DNA of 64,000 bases from Algoriphagus sp. AK58 (GTDB lineage: Bacteria > Bacteroidota > Bacteroidia > Cytophagales > Cyclobacteriaceae). Each line of letters begins with the position of its first letter. The stretch's first letter is position 1. The stretch is from contig NZ_QEIG01000022.1 of NCBI RefSeq assembly GCF_014324365.1, forward strand, positions 62,001 to 126,000, written 5' to 3'. The notes under the pieces were generated by a model. The model did no database searches, had not been told where the DNA came from, and saw nothing but the letters and a program-made list of their open reading frames with translations. Below, one piece after another: positions 19,630 through 28,929 of the stretch. The position numbers and the translations under genes were made by a program.

Positions 19630-19759
19630 TTTGATTTTAAGACAGAAAACCTTAGACGCAAGAAGGTGGAATTTGCCTGGTATCTTAAATTCTGGAGTCT
19701 TTGATAATCAGAAAAAGTGGTCCCTGAAAAGAACTTCATTTTGGGTATTGGACAGCAAG

Positions 19760-19786
19760 AAATCCGACTGAAAAGTCGGATTTTTT
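19760..19786 (+). terminator. Terminator of kbl
   Basis: AAATCCGACT pairs with AGTCGGATTT around a GAAA tetraloop, followed by six T. It lies directly against the convergent cdaA stop codon. Confidence 0.85.
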
Positions 19787-20660
19787 ATTCCTTACTGCTG
19801 ATTGCCAATTTCTTCTTTTTAGTCAGATCGTATTCAGAGAGGTTTTCGAAGCGGTCATCCAAATCCACATTATTGAGGTAATCGTTGATGATCTCCCGTA
19901 CTTCTTGGAAAGACAGATTGTGGAGTACTTTCCCGTTTTTGGCCATGGATATCTGACCGGTTTCTTCGGAGATGACCAAAATCAGTGCATCTGTAGCCTC
20001 GGACATGCCAATGCCGGCCCGATGTCTTAAGCCGAATTGTGCCGGAACTTCCCGCTCGGTTACCGGAAGAATACACCTTGCTGCTTTTATCCTGCCTTTG
20101 TGGATGATTACCGCGCCATCGTGAAGTGGGCTGTATTTGTTGAAAATGGAAATCAGCAATCTTTTGGAAAGTTCGGCATCCAGAATATCCCCGCTTTCGG
20201 CATAGAACTTCAACTCGACTGTGCTGGAAATGACAATGAGGGCTCCCGTATTTGAACCTGCCAATACTTTGGCAGCATCAATGATAGGAGAGATATTGAA
20301 GGCTGAGTTTTCTTTTTTTCTCCAGAAAAACAAGATATCCTTCCATACATTGTCATCTGAGAAGATAGAAGATCGACCTACGATCAGAAGAAACTTACGG
20401 ATTTCAGGAGCAAAAATGATAATGGCCGCGATTACCCCCACTCCCATGAATTGGCCCAAAATGGCAGAAAGCAGTTCCATTCTCACTGCTCTTACCAAAA
20501 GGTAAATCATATAGAGAGAAAGGAAGCCCAGAAAAATCTTGATCGCCACACTGCCTTTGAGCAGCTTATAGACTTGATACAATAGAGCCGCTACCAAGGC
20601 AATATCGATCATATTGACAAGGGAGACATCCAAAAATCCTATTTTAAATAGCAGGCTCAA
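19785..20660 (-). CDS. cdaA: Diadenylate cyclase CdaA
   Basis: 291 residues; makes cyclic di-AMP from two ATP at the inner membrane. Three N-terminal membrane helices (to about residue 90, with the ILGQFMGVGVIAAI stretch) precede the DAC domain, which carries the catalytic DGA at 181-183 and RHR at 212-214. The start is a TTG at 20660 overlapping the folP stop (TTGA), which gives the MSLLFKIGF N-terminus expected for the family; no nearby ATG does. Translation is therefore probably coupled to folP. The folP-cdaA order is conserved in Bacteroidota. Known targets of c-di-AMP include ion transporters and some PII-like proteins. Confidence 0.93.
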   Translation of the reverse strand: MSLLFKIGFLDVSLVNMIDIALVAALLYQVYKLLKGSVAIKIFLGFLSLYMIYLLVRAVRMELLSAILGQFMGVGVIAAIIIFAPEIRKFLLIVGRSSIFSDDNVWKDILFFWRKKENSAFNISPIIDAAKVLAGSNTGALIVISSTVELKFYAESGDILDAELSKRLLISIFNKYSPLHDGAVIIHKGRIKAARCILPVTEREVPAQFGLRHRAGIGMSEATDALILVISEETGQISMAKNGKVLHNLSFQEVREIINDYLNNVDLDDRFENLSEYDLTKKKKLAISSKE

Positions 20661-21541
20661 GTGTAAAGTTGTTCAAATAGTGTAATGGTCTCTTTTGCTT
20701 CTTTTACGTCATGTACTCTCAAGATATTCGCTCCCTGCAATAAAGCAAACATATTTAATGCAGTGGTGCCATTCAGGGCTTCAGAGGGAGAGATTTGCAA
20801 GGTTTTGTAAATCATAGACTTCCTCGAAACTCCAACCAAAACAGGCAGTCCCAAGACCCGGAAGCTTTTTAGATCACGTAGAAGATCAAAATTTTGTTCT
20901 CTGGTTTTTGCAAAACCAAATCCCGGATCAATAAATACATCTTTGATGCCAAGTTTTCTGAAATGCTCTAGCTTTTGCGCGAAATAGGACAATATTTCTG
21001 GAATAAGATCCGAATAGTCTGTCTGACTTTGCATGTTCTGAGGAGTTCCTTTCATGTGCATGGCAATGTACGGTACTCCAAGTTTGGAAACTGTCAGTAG
21101 CATGTTGGGGTCAAGGCATCCCGCGGAAATGTCATTGATCAAATCTGAACCTGAATCTACGGCCTCTTTGGCTACTTCAGATCTAAACGTATCTACAGAA
21201 ATCAGGATTTCAGGAAAATTCTTTTTCACCCATTCAATTGCCGGCACCACTCTTTTCATTTCCTCATCCGGGCTAATGTCTTCTGCACCAGGTCTTGTAC
21301 TATAGCCTCCCAAGTCCAGAAAATCGGCTCCTTCGGAAATCATTTTCTCTGCTGCCTTAAGGATGGAATATTCTTCAGTTTTCACCCTACTTTCTTTAAA
21401 AAAAGAGTCTGGGGTGAGATTTAAAATTCCCATTACCTTAGGTTTGTCCAAGGAATAGATCCTTCCCTTGATTTGGAATGTATATTTTTGGGGAAATAAT
21501 TTATCTTCGGTCAGAGAAGACGGAGGTGATCCGGGAAGCAT
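20657..21541 (-). CDS. folP: Dihydropteroate synthase
   Basis: 294 residues. Condenses 6-hydroxymethyl-dihydropterin pyrophosphate with p-aminobenzoate in folate synthesis; the target of sulfonamides. Motifs in order: VMGILNLTPDSFF, DLGGYSTRPGA, ISVDTF, LINDISAG, FIDPGFGFAKT and GVSRKS. The ATG at 21541 is the only good start and gives about 20 extra N-terminal residues. It lies 14 bp from the start of the divergent DUF1599 gene, so each promoter must sit inside the neighbour's coding region. Overlaps cdaA by 4 bp. Confidence 0.96.
   Translation of the reverse strand: MLPGSPPSSLTEDKLFPQKYTFQIKGRIYSLDKPKVMGILNLTPDSFFKESRVKTEEYSILKAAEKMISEGADFLDLGGYSTRPGAEDISPDEEMKRVVPAIEWVKKNFPEILISVDTFRSEVAKEAVDSGSDLINDISAGCLDPNMLLTVSKLGVPYIAMHMKGTPQNMQSQTDYSDLIPEILSYFAQKLEHFRKLGIKDVFIDPGFGFAKTREQNFDLLRDLKSFRVLGLPVLVGVSRKSMIYKTLQISPSEALNGTTALNMFALLQGANILRVHDVKEAKETITLFEQLYT
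21483..21490 (+). promoter_or_regulatory. Candidate -7 box for the DUF1599 gene
   Basis: TATTTTTG, an exact TAnnTTTG match lying within the antisense 5' part of folP. No TTG is at the ideal spacing. If real, it excludes the ATG at 21478 as the DUF1599 start because that ATG would be upstream of the transcript, and favours the TTG at 21556. Confidence 0.35.
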
Positions 21542-21555
21542 TAAATAAAAATATT

Positions 21556-22113
21556 TTGGAGACTAAAACCAGCAACGAATATAAGCAAGTAATTGCCCGA
21601 TGTAAAGATTTATTCCGAAAGAAAACCCTTGATTATGGGACGGCTTGGCGGATTTTGAGGCTTCCGTCGATTACGGATCAGATTTTTATCAAGGCGCAGC
21701 GGATACGTTCCATTCAGGAAAAGGGAAGCCAAAAAGTGAATGATCCTATTGTAGATGAATTTATAGGGATCATCAATTACTGTCTGATTGCTTTGATCCA
21801 GATTTCTTTGAAAGAAGATGAGCGGATGGAGATTCCATTTGGGGAATTGGAGCCTCTTTATGATCAATGGGCCGCAGATACTAAAGCCCTGTTGGAAAAT
21901 AAAAACCATGATTACGGAGAAGCGTGGAGAGACATGCGCGTCAGTTCGATGACAGATATCATCTTGATGAAGCTTTTTCGGGTCAAACAGATTGAAGACA
22001 ATGCAGGAAAAACAATTGTCTCAGAAGGAATAGAAGCCAACTATCAGGACATGATTAACTATTCTGTGTTTTGCCTGATCAAATTGGGATATCATGAAGG
22101 TGAACTCAAATGA
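21556..22113 (+). CDS. DUF1599 protein with internal duplication
   Basis: About 185 residues from a TTG at 21556; an ATG at 21478 is in frame but would overlap folP by 64 bp. The protein consists of two copies of one unit: K-x-LDYGTAWRILRLPSITDQIFIKAQR-like in the first half (motif split here as LDYGTAWR and SITDQIFIKAQR) and HDYGEAWRDMR with SMTDIILMKLFR in the second. Shared positions are DYG, AWR, R, S-x-TD, K, R and a final I. The family has no assigned biochemical role that I can state with certainty. It sits in the conserved neighbourhood folP / DUF1599 / DoxX of Bacteroidota. Confidence 0.85.
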   Translation: METKTSNEYKQVIARCKDLFRKKTLDYGTAWRILRLPSITDQIFIKAQRIRSIQEKGSQKVNDPIVDEFIGIINYCLIALIQISLKEDERMEIPFGELEPLYDQWAADTKALLENKNHDYGEAWRDMRVSSMTDIILMKLFRVKQIEDNAGKTIVSEGIEANYQDMINYSVFCLIKLGYHEGELK

Positions 22114-22185
22114 TTTTCAACTATTAAGATATTTTCATAGCTGCAACCCTGTATGAGGTAGTCAGCTTTTAGAAACAGAAACCAT

Positions 22186-23283
22186 ATGAACAAGCAAGCA
22201 ATTCTTTGGGTACTCCGAATCTTGGTGGGAGGCCTTTTTATTTTCTCAGGATTGATCAAGGTCAATGACCCTGTAGGAACAGCGATCAAACTGGAGGAGT
22301 ACTTCGATGTTTTTTCCAATGACATCGCAGGCTTTTTCTATTACTTCAAGCCTTTTGCGCTTTACATTGCGCTGGTCTTGGTGGTTTCGGAGGTAGTTTT
22401 GGGAATCATGCTGATTTTGGGAGTGAGGCTGCGACAGACGGTTTGGGCTTTGGCCTTGATGATTTTGTTTTTCACCTTTCTCACCTTTTACTCTGCCTAT
22501 TTTAATAAAGTGACCGACTGCGGTTGTTTTGGAGATGCCATCAAATTGACTCCTTGGGAATCTTTCTACAAAGACATCATTCTTTTGGTGATGATCTCCT
22601 TCCTGTTTTTCTTTAGATCAGAACTCCCTGAAGAAACACCCAAATGGGCTACGATTGCGGCAATTTCAAGTTTGATTATTTCTACAGGAATTGGGATTTG
22701 GGCAATTCAAAATCTTCCGTTTATTGATTTTAGAGCTTACAAGGTCGGAGTCAATATTCCTCTCAATATGCAGCCTTCGGCACCCCTCGAATATACCTAT
22801 GTGATGAAAAAAGGTGCGGAGACCGTTTATCTGGATCAGTATCCCACTGAAGAAGGCTATGAGTTTGTAGAGATGGTTTTGAAAAATCCTGATGCCCTAC
22901 CTAAGATTTCTGATTTTGCTGCTTGGAATCAAGAGGGGGATCAGACGGAGTTTCTTTTTCAGGGGAATAAAGTGATCATCCTGAGTTCGAATATGACCAA
23001 AATGAGTGAAGCCAATCTGGATGACATCAATTCCTTGGTGAAATCGATGGAAGGTGCGCCTGTGGATGTGGTCTTTATCGCGGCAGCTACCCAAGAAGAA
23101 ATTGACGCTTTTTTGAATAAAAATGGCTGGAGTATCATCGGTCTACAGGCAGATGCGACAGTGGTAAAAACTATCATGAGGGCAAATCCGGGAATCATGA
23201 TTATGAAAGATGGGGTTGTTTTAGAGAAGTATCACCACAATAATACTCCTGAGGCTACTGATGTTCTTGATCTTTTCCTATGA
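22186..23283 (+). CDS. BT_3928-type DoxX-family membrane protein with C-terminal thioredoxin-like part
   Basis: 365 residues. The N-terminal about 150 residues are four membrane helices of the DoxX/MauE type, with RILVGGLFIFSGLIKVNDPVG and a TDCGCFGDAIKLTPWESF loop containing a CGC pair. A fifth helix is near 165-180. The C-terminal part, outside the membrane, includes a predicted alpha/beta domain (VDVVFIAAATQEEIDAF) that looks thioredoxin-like but has no CxxC. DoxX/MauE relatives act in redox or disulfide handling; the specific function here is not known. It overlaps aroK by 4 bp (ATGA), so the two are co-translated. Confidence 0.85.
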   Translation: MNKQAILWVLRILVGGLFIFSGLIKVNDPVGTAIKLEEYFDVFSNDIAGFFYYFKPFALYIALVLVVSEVVLGIMLILGVRLRQTVWALALMILFFTFLTFYSAYFNKVTDCGCFGDAIKLTPWESFYKDIILLVMISFLFFFRSELPEETPKWATIAAISSLIISTGIGIWAIQNLPFIDFRAYKVGVNIPLNMQPSAPLEYTYVMKKGAETVYLDQYPTEEGYEFVEMVLKNPDALPKISDFAAWNQEGDQTEFLFQGNKVIILSSNMTKMSEANLDDINSLVKSMEGAPVDVVFIAAATQEEIDAFLNKNGWSIIGLQADATVVKTIMRANPGIMIMKDGVVLEKYHHNNTPEATDVLDLFL

Positions 23284-23810
23284 GTAAGAATCTGAAAGTT
23301 GTTTTGGTCGGTCTTCCAGGATCTGGTAAAAGCACTTTTGGAAGGCAATTGTCAAGTGAATTGGGATTTCCTTTTTTGGATTTGGATCAATTGATTGAGG
23401 AAAAGTATCTGATGAAGATACCGGAAATTTTTTCGATGTATGGGGAAGGAAAGTTCAGAGAATGGGAATCTGAAACGCTGGAACAGGTTTTAAACAGAGA
23501 TTCTTCCTTTGTTTTGGCTTCAGGCGGTGGAGCTCCTTGTTTCAATGACAATATGGATCTAATCAATTCCCATGCGGTATCGGTTTACCTCGATGTCCCC
23601 CTCGAATCTATCTCCAATCGCTTAAGGTCCTCAAAAGTCCAAAATAGACCTATGTTTCAAGGACTCGACCAGGGTGAAATCATCCTTAAGCTTAAATCTC
23701 TATTGGTTTCGAGGGAATTTTATTACAATCAGGCAAAAATAAAGCTCAGCGGTGAAGACTTTTCCGCTGAGCTTTTGATGTATGAATTGATAAATTTACT
23801 TAGAAGCTAA
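23280..23810 (+). CDS. aroK: Shikimate kinase
   Basis: 176 residues. Phosphorylates shikimate with ATP in the chorismate pathway. Walker A LPGSGKST at about residues 13-20, DLDQLIEE, the FREWESETL arginine region and SGGGAPC (substrate loop) are all present, as is NRPMF near the lid. ATGA overlap with the DoxX gene. Its 3' end overlaps the convergent FadL-like gene by 11 bp, so the two mRNAs share antisense tails. Confidence 0.93.
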   Translation: MSKNLKVVLVGLPGSGKSTFGRQLSSELGFPFLDLDQLIEEKYLMKIPEIFSMYGEGKFREWESETLEQVLNRDSSFVLASGGGAPCFNDNMDLINSHAVSVYLDVPLESISNRLRSSKVQNRPMFQGLDQGEIILKLKSLLVSREFYYNQAKIKLSGEDFSAELLMYELINLLRS

Positions 23811-25314
23811 GTCCAAAGGTAAGTACTCCCGAAGTGATCGAGTTTCTAACTTCGGTAATCGGGCCGTAATTGAAACCATCGTCATCCAAAACCTGATAAC
23901 TTCTGTAAAGAGTATTGAACTTTTGATTGAATACAGAAAGATCAATCGTAAATGAATTGAATTTCACGCCCACTCCTCCGGAAATGATTTGAGTACTTTG
24001 ATCGAAGCCAGGGGAGTTGGCATACGGATCCCCAAGAAAAGAATATCCTCCCCGAATCCTGAAAATATCTAGGATGGCTTCTCCTCCAACACGATAATTA
24101 ATAGTGCTGGTATAAATATCTCTGATTACCTGATTGTCTGGGCCTTCATCAAAATCATTGGAGTTAATGCGGGCTGCACTGTAGTCTACCCAGTCAACAT
24201 CAGCAGAAATGAAGCCTTTTTTACCAAAGAAATAGGTCGCTCCACCACCAATTTTCAATGGGGTATTGAGTCCATAATTGCTGATGACGATGTCTGAGAA
24301 GGCCTCTTCTCTTCCCAAAGTGACGTCCTCTTGCTCAAAGTAATAATTGTTGTAATTGGCTGTCATCCCTGCCTCATACTCTTCATTCATTGCAAACCAA
24401 GTTGGGCTTTGGAAAATGAATCCAAGGTTCAGGTAATCGATGGGCTTATAGATCATTCCCAAATTTAGATTGACACCGGTTCCGTTGATGAATAAGCTTT
24501 CTCTTAACGAAGAAGTTGTCATCGGTTGATCCACGAATTCTTCATTATAAACTTTGAATGAGGAAAAATTCACGGTTCGTATTCCCAAACTTCCTCCTAC
24601 GAAAAACTTATGTTGAAAATTCGCCCCATATCCAAAAGTGACTTGGTTGGCACTTCCTTCTTGAGTGACGTTTTCATCCTGGAATGGAAATCCAAGAACG
24701 AATGAATCATACGTGTTAGGGTTGGAAATCGGTCTTCCTTCTGAATCAACAGTAATCGGGTTGATTTGATAAGTCTGATAGGCCAAGCCTGTCAGACCTC
24801 TGTTTTCAATTTGATTTTCAGGAATTCCAAAAGCATCCTGAAGATAGAAGTCAATGATAGAGCTTTCTCCTATTTCGTTAGAAAAATAGCCAAATTCAGT
24901 GTTGAAATTCGCAATTCTCTGAAAGCTGAATCCCCAAGCCCCTCCTTTAAAGGATCTTGATTCCAGTTCTGATTTTGGACTAGCACCCACATAGCTTAGA
25001 TTAGGAAGAGAAAAGTTATTGGTGTTATAACTCTTGTTTTGTGCGAGATATTTGGTGTCAACTCCCCATCCTCCATAACCTAGGCTGAGACTTGCTTCGG
25101 ATTTTCTGAAAAATCCAAGACCAGCGGGGTTCCCTGCGATATTGGAAACATCTCCTCCAAGAGACCATTGGGTTCCACCCACTCCGATAATTCTTGCTGA
25201 ACCGGTAGGAACAGCTCGGCTGAATCGGTATGCATCTTCAAAATAGCCGCTTTGGGCTAATACAGTACCTGCTTGGAAAAAGACAAGGAACAATAGTGAA
25301 GAAAATAACCTCAT
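23800..25314 (-). CDS. FadL/OmpP1-like outer-membrane transport protein
   Basis: 504 residues. Signal peptide ending at VLAQ. The mature N-terminus YRFSRAVPTGSARIIGVGG and the NIAGNPAGLGFF motif (an NPA loop) are typical of the FadL/toluene-transporter family, which moves hydrophobic compounds through the outer membrane. The rest is a long barrel with many aromatic strands, ending in LTFGLSF, a proper terminal beta-signal. The substrate cannot be predicted. The 11-bp convergent overlap with aroK is unusual in that no terminator separates them. Confidence 0.85.
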   Translation of the reverse strand: MRLFSSLLFLVFFQAGTVLAQSGYFEDAYRFSRAVPTGSARIIGVGGTQWSLGGDVSNIAGNPAGLGFFRKSEASLSLGYGGWGVDTKYLAQNKSYNTNNFSLPNLSYVGASPKSELESRSFKGGAWGFSFQRIANFNTEFGYFSNEIGESSIIDFYLQDAFGIPENQIENRGLTGLAYQTYQINPITVDSEGRPISNPNTYDSFVLGFPFQDENVTQEGSANQVTFGYGANFQHKFFVGGSLGIRTVNFSSFKVYNEEFVDQPMTTSSLRESLFINGTGVNLNLGMIYKPIDYLNLGFIFQSPTWFAMNEEYEAGMTANYNNYYFEQEDVTLGREEAFSDIVISNYGLNTPLKIGGGATYFFGKKGFISADVDWVDYSAARINSNDFDEGPDNQVIRDIYTSTINYRVGGEAILDIFRIRGGYSFLGDPYANSPGFDQSTQIISGGVGVKFNSFTIDLSVFNQKFNTLYRSYQVLDDDGFNYGPITEVRNSITSGVLTFGLSF

Positions 25315-25375
25315 TTATTGATTGTTTTTGTTCAGAAAAGAACGAGCCAGAAGTGTTTTATTGGATATTTTTTAT

Positions 25376-25402
25376 AAAAAAAAGGGGGGAATTAATTCCC
25401 CC
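25376..25402 (-). terminator. Terminator including the stop codon of the repeat-rich lipoprotein gene
   Basis: GGGGGAATT pairs directly with AATTCCCCC (25385-25402); on the minus strand it is followed by eight T. The TAA stop of the gene lies in the hairpin. Confidence 0.85.
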
Positions 25403-26774
25403 TTCCTCTGGAACCTCCGGAGACTCCGCCTCCAGAGGAACCACCCATGCTTCTACTAGGTGCTGAGAAACTACTTCCTCCCGAGCTCATTCTGCTAGGA
25501 GCACTGAAACTTGATGAGTTGTCGTAGGATCTACTTGGGCTTACTGACCTATTGTAGGAAGGTGAAGATGTACCTCTGTTGTAAGATGGAGAGGATGATC
25601 TATTGTATGACGGACTGGTAGATCTATTGTACGAAGGACTGGTAGACCTATTATAAGATGGACTTGAAGATCTGTTGTAAGATGGATTGGTGGATCTATC
25701 GTATCCAGAAGGATAAGAACTTCTTGAAGGGGAAGAGTAGCCTCTGGTATTTGATGGAGAGGTTACTGAAGGTCTTGCACTAGGGTAGGAAGAACCTCTG
25801 CTGTTAGAGACTGTACCACGATCGGATGCAGCCGAATTCATGTTTCTGGTAGTTGTTGCCACCCTGCTTCTTCCCGAGTTGTAATAATCATTTTGAGAAT
25901 TGCTGAAGTCTCTGCTCGCTACTCGTGAATTTTCTGAAGAGGATATGACCCTTCTGGGAGAAGAGGAATTGGCTGTTGCTGCATTCGCTCTGGCTTGTGC
26001 TCTGGCTGTGCTTGGCATAACGGCTGCTTCTCCTGCTCTTATTCCAGTATTGGTAAAGGATGAACCTCTTGTAGGTCTGGCTCCATAAACTACCCTTCTG
26101 TTTCCATATTCACCACCGGGCAAGATGTAAGATGGATATCCTGGATAAACTGGATAGACGGGCATTCCCCAGCCGTACATCGGGTATCCCCAACCAAACA
26201 TCGGATTTCTCCATCCATACATTGGGAATCCCCAACCTGGATACATGGGATAACCCCATCCAAATCCAAGTCCCATGTTGAAGCCCATAGGGTAACCCCA
26301 TCCAAAACCCATCCAAGGAGACATTCCCCAACCCCAAGGACTGAACCCAAATCCCAATCCGAAATTGAAATTTATATTAGGGGTATTGAAATTCTGAGCT
26401 CCGTTATTGGAATAGAAATTATCGTACGCATTCACATTGACACCTGTATTTTGGGTAGGTGTAGTATCATCGAAATAAACCGCACCTTCTTCCGAGGAGG
26501 CAATATTAGTATTGGCTTGATATCTGGATAGATATTCGGGATTTACGTTTCTGGAACTGAAATTTTCCTGTACTGCAGTAGGATCCTTTTTCAGGTTTTC
26601 AAATGTGGTGGGGTTGTTATTAGCTACTGCATACTGTGTTGCAATTTTCACATCTGATGCCATGAAATAAAGGTTGTCATCGTTGTTACTCATTGCCATT
26701 TTGTTTGAACTACAGGACAATAATGTCAAAGAGCCCAGGAGAAGTGAAGCAGAGATAATTGATATTTTCTTCAT
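25392..26774 (-). CDS. Low-complexity lipoprotein with GW/YPM and SPSYNRS repeats
   Basis: 460 residues from the ATG at 26774, which begins a lipoprotein signal (LLSC); a start at 26852 would add 26 polar residues before it. After a short N-terminal domain (about 100 residues) comes a tract rich in Gly, Trp, Tyr, Met and Pro with repeated GWGYPM units, then a Ser/Arg-rich region with at least six SPSYNRS-type octads, and a Gly/Ser/Arg-rich tail ending GGSRGRGN. No enzyme domain is seen. Inferred: surface-exposed, possibly structural or adhesive. I do not recognise a named family. A divergent promoter is shared with proS. Confidence 0.7.
   Translation of the reverse strand: MKKISIISASLLLGSLTLLSCSSNKMAMSNNDDNLYFMASDVKIATQYAVANNNPTTFENLKKDPTAVQENFSSRNVNPEYLSRYQANTNIASSEEGAVYFDDTTPTQNTGVNVNAYDNFYSNNGAQNFNTPNINFNFGLGFGFSPWGWGMSPWMGFGWGYPMGFNMGLGFGWGYPMYPGWGFPMYGWRNPMFGWGYPMYGWGMPVYPVYPGYPSYILPGGEYGNRRVVYGARPTRGSSFTNTGIRAGEAAVMPSTARAQARANAATANSSSPRRVISSSENSRVASRDFSNSQNDYYNSGRSRVATTTRNMNSAASDRGTVSNSRGSSYPSARPSVTSPSNTRGYSSPSRSSYPSGYDRSTNPSYNRSSSPSYNRSTSPSYNRSTSPSYNRSSSPSYNRGTSSPSYNRSVSPSRSYDNSSSFSAPSRMSSGGSSFSAPSRSMGGSSGGGVSGGSRGRGN
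25548..25692 (-). repeat. 24-bp in-frame tandem repeat (SPSYNRS units)
   Basis: About six copies of a 24-bp unit coding for SPSYNR(S/G)(T/S/V), diverged mostly at third positions (TCT/TCC/AGT serine codons vary). Units are multiples of three, so copy changes keep the frame and would alter length only. Confidence 0.8.
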
Positions 26775-26836
26775 AAGAGAAGTGGATTGTTGCATGGTTA
26801 TACGAGATGACGAACCCGAGGTTGTACTTTTTGGGT

Positions 26837-26888
26837 TATATTTGCCACCCACAAGTAAGCAAAAATAAGGACATTTTACTATTTACAA
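26837..26888. promoter_or_regulatory. Overlapping divergent promoters for proS and the lipoprotein gene
   Basis: Minus strand: TTG (complement of 26886-26888), 18 bp, TATTTTTG (26860-26867), a good match giving a leader of about 80 nt for the lipoprotein gene. Plus strand: TATATTTG (26837-26844) about 50 bp before proS, but with its TTG only 12 bp upstream. The two arrangements overlap, so the polymerases would compete. Confidence 0.45.
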
Positions 26889-26895
26889 CAACTCC

Positions 26896-28377
26896 ATGAG
26901 TAAAGGACTTCCAAAGCGCAGTGAGGATTATTCTCTCTGGTACAATGAACTTGTCAAAAGAGCTGATTTAGCCGAAAATTCCCCCGTACGTGGCTGTATG
27001 GTAATCAAGCCTTACGGCTATTCGATTTGGGAGAAAATGCAGGCTCAGCTTGATAAGATGTTTAAAGAAACTGGTCATACCAATGCGTATTTTCCCCTTT
27101 TTATTCCTAAAAGCTACCTCAGCAAAGAGGCTTCACACGTAGAAGGATTTGCCAAAGAATGTGCGGTAGTTACTCATTACAGGCTGAAAAATGCTGAGGA
27201 TGGTTCCGGAGTGATTGTAGATCCAGAGGCAAAACTGGAAGAAGAACTGATCGTCAGACCTACCTCGGAAACGGTTATTTGGAGTACGTACAAAAACTGG
27301 ATTCAGTCCTATAGGGATCTCCCACTGTTGGTGAATCAATGGGCAAATGTGGTAAGGTGGGAAATGCGCACCAGGCTATTCCTTCGTACGGCTGAGTTTC
27401 TTTGGCAGGAAGGGCATACTGCACATGCCAGTGCACAAGAAGCTATGGATGAAACCGTACAGATGATGAATGTCTACGCCCAGTTTGCGGAAGAATATAT
27501 GGCCTTGCCTGTAGTTAAAGGCCGTAAAACTGAAAACGAGCGTTTTGCAGGTGCAGACGAAACCTTCTGTATCGAGGCAATGATGCAAGATGGAAAGGCG
27601 CTGCAAGCAGGAACATCTCATTTCCTTGGACAAAACTTTGCCAAAGCTTTTGATGTGAAATTTGCCACTAAAGAAGGAGGCTTGGATTACGTATGGGGTA
27701 CTTCATGGGGCGTAAGCACCCGATTGATGGGAGCATTGATTATGGCCCACTCTGACGACAACGGGCTGGTGCTTCCTCCAAAACTTGCTCCGCATCAAGT
27801 TGTGATTGTTCCTATCTATAGGGGAGAAGCCGAACTGGAAGCTATTTCTGTCAAGGTAAAGGAAATTATGACAGAGCTAAGAAAAGCAGGAATCTCTGTC
27901 AAATATGATGATCGCGACACACAGAAACCAGGTTGGAAATTTGCGGAATATGAGCTGAAGGGTGTTCCTGTGAGAATTGCCATGGGACCGCGTGATTTGG
28001 AAAATGGAACTATAGAAATAGCCCGTCGCGATACCCTGACAAAGGAATCTTTTAGCCTTTCTGAAATGCCAATTTCCCAGAAAATAGCTGAACTTCTGGA
28101 GGACATTCAGCACAATATTTATCAAAAAGCACTGGATTTCAGAAATGAAAAAACCTCGGAAGTCAATTCCTGGGATGAGTTTATCCAGATTTTAGAAGAA
28201 AAAGGCGGGTTTGTTTCTGCGCATTGGGATGGGACCACTGAAACGGAAGAGAAAATCAAGGAGCTTACCAAAGCTACGATCCGCTGTATTCCATTGGACA
28301 GAAAAGAAGAAGCAGGGGTCTGTGTCCTGACGGGCAAGCCTTCTCAAGGAAGGGTTTTGTTTGCCAAAGCCTATTGA
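26896..28377 (+). CDS. proS: Prolyl-tRNA synthetase, archaeal/eukaryote type
   Basis: 493 residues, the shorter ProS class without the bacterial editing insertion. Charges tRNA-Pro in the cytoplasm. Seen: class II motif 1 region [17 protein letters not shown], motif 2 [36 protein letters not shown] and motif 3 [17 protein letters not shown], then the anticodon-binding domain and the C-terminal zinc-like domain ending in [11 protein letters not shown]. This class is common in Bacteroidota. A strong terminator follows. Confidence 0.97.
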   Translation: MSKGLPKRSEDYSLWYNELVKRADLAENSPVRGCMVIKPYGYSIWEKMQAQLDKMFKETGHTNAYFPLFIPKSYLSKEASHVEGFAKECAVVTHYRLKNAEDGSGVIVDPEAKLEEELIVRPTSETVIWSTYKNWIQSYRDLPLLVNQWANVVRWEMRTRLFLRTAEFLWQEGHTAHASAQEAMDETVQMMNVYAQFAEEYMALPVVKGRKTENERFAGADETFCIEAMMQDGKALQAGTSHFLGQNFAKAFDVKFATKEGGLDYVWGTSWGVSTRLMGALIMAHSDDNGLVLPPKLAPHQVVIVPIYRGEAELEAISVKVKEIMTELRKAGISVKYDDRDTQKPGWKFAEYELKGVPVRIAMGPRDLENGTIEIARRDTLTKESFSLSEMPISQKIAELLEDIQHNIYQKALDFRNEKTSEVNSWDEFIQILEEKGGFVSAHWDGTTETEEKIKELTKATIRCIPLDRKEEAGVCVLTGKPSQGRVLFAKAY

Positions 28378-28384
28378 TCTAAAG

Positions 28385-28407
28385 CCCGGGTTTTCCCGGG
28401 TTTTTTT
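28385..28407 (+). terminator. Terminator of proS
   Basis: CCCGGG pairs with CCCGGG around a TTTT loop, followed by seven T, a few bases after the stop codon. Confidence 0.9.
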
Positions 28408-28468
28408 ATGGCTTTAGGCTAAGAATTCCCCTTATTCTCGTATTTTGGAGAAAAATCGTGCCTGTTCC

Positions 28469-28927
28469 ATGGAGATATTGATTCTTAGCAGTCTGCTCAT
28501 CACCGGTTTAATTCTGCTTTTATTGGAAATTCTTTTTATCCCAGGTACCACTGTGGTTGGGATTTTTGGTTTCCTAGTCAGTCTCGCCGGACTAGTTTAT
28601 GCGTTTTTGACTTTTGAGTATTCTTTGGCTCTCTGGATTACAGGGGTGGCTTTGGCCTTGAACTTTGCTGCGGTATGGTATGGTTTCAGTTCTGGCGTTT
28701 GGAAAAAATTCTCGCTCAAATCCTCCATGACTGGAGGGGCTTTTGACGGAAGAACGTCAGGGTTGGAGGTGGGAATGATGGGTACCACTGTGTCGGATAT
28801 TAAGCCTTTTGGTAAGGCATTATTTTCGGATGAGCTATATGAGGTTAAGTCCGAATCAGGGTTTATAGAGGTGGGGAAGACAGTGGAAATCGTAAAAATT
28901 GAAAACAATAAAATCATAGTAAAATAA
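28469..28927 (+). CDS. NfeD-like membrane protein
   Basis: 152 residues from the ATG at 28469; an in-frame TTG at 28445 would add eight residues. Three to four membrane helices ([16 protein letters not shown], typical NfeD) followed by an OB-fold domain of about 60 residues ([35 protein letters not shown]). NfeD proteins partner with flotillin-like proteins in membrane microdomains; this one lies 2 bp upstream of floA. Confidence 0.9.
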   Translation: MEILILSSLLITGLILLLLEILFIPGTTVVGIFGFLVSLAGLVYAFLTFEYSLALWITGVALALNFAAVWYGFSSGVWKKFSLKSSMTGGAFDGRTSGLEVGMMGTTVSDIKPFGKALFSDELYEVKSESGFIEVGKTVEIVKIENNKIIVK

Positions 28928-28929
28928 AT

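Noticed and set aside
25548..25692. CRISPR-like regular repeats
   Set aside because: The 24-bp units are contiguous without spacers, code in frame for SPSYNRS, and no cas genes are present.
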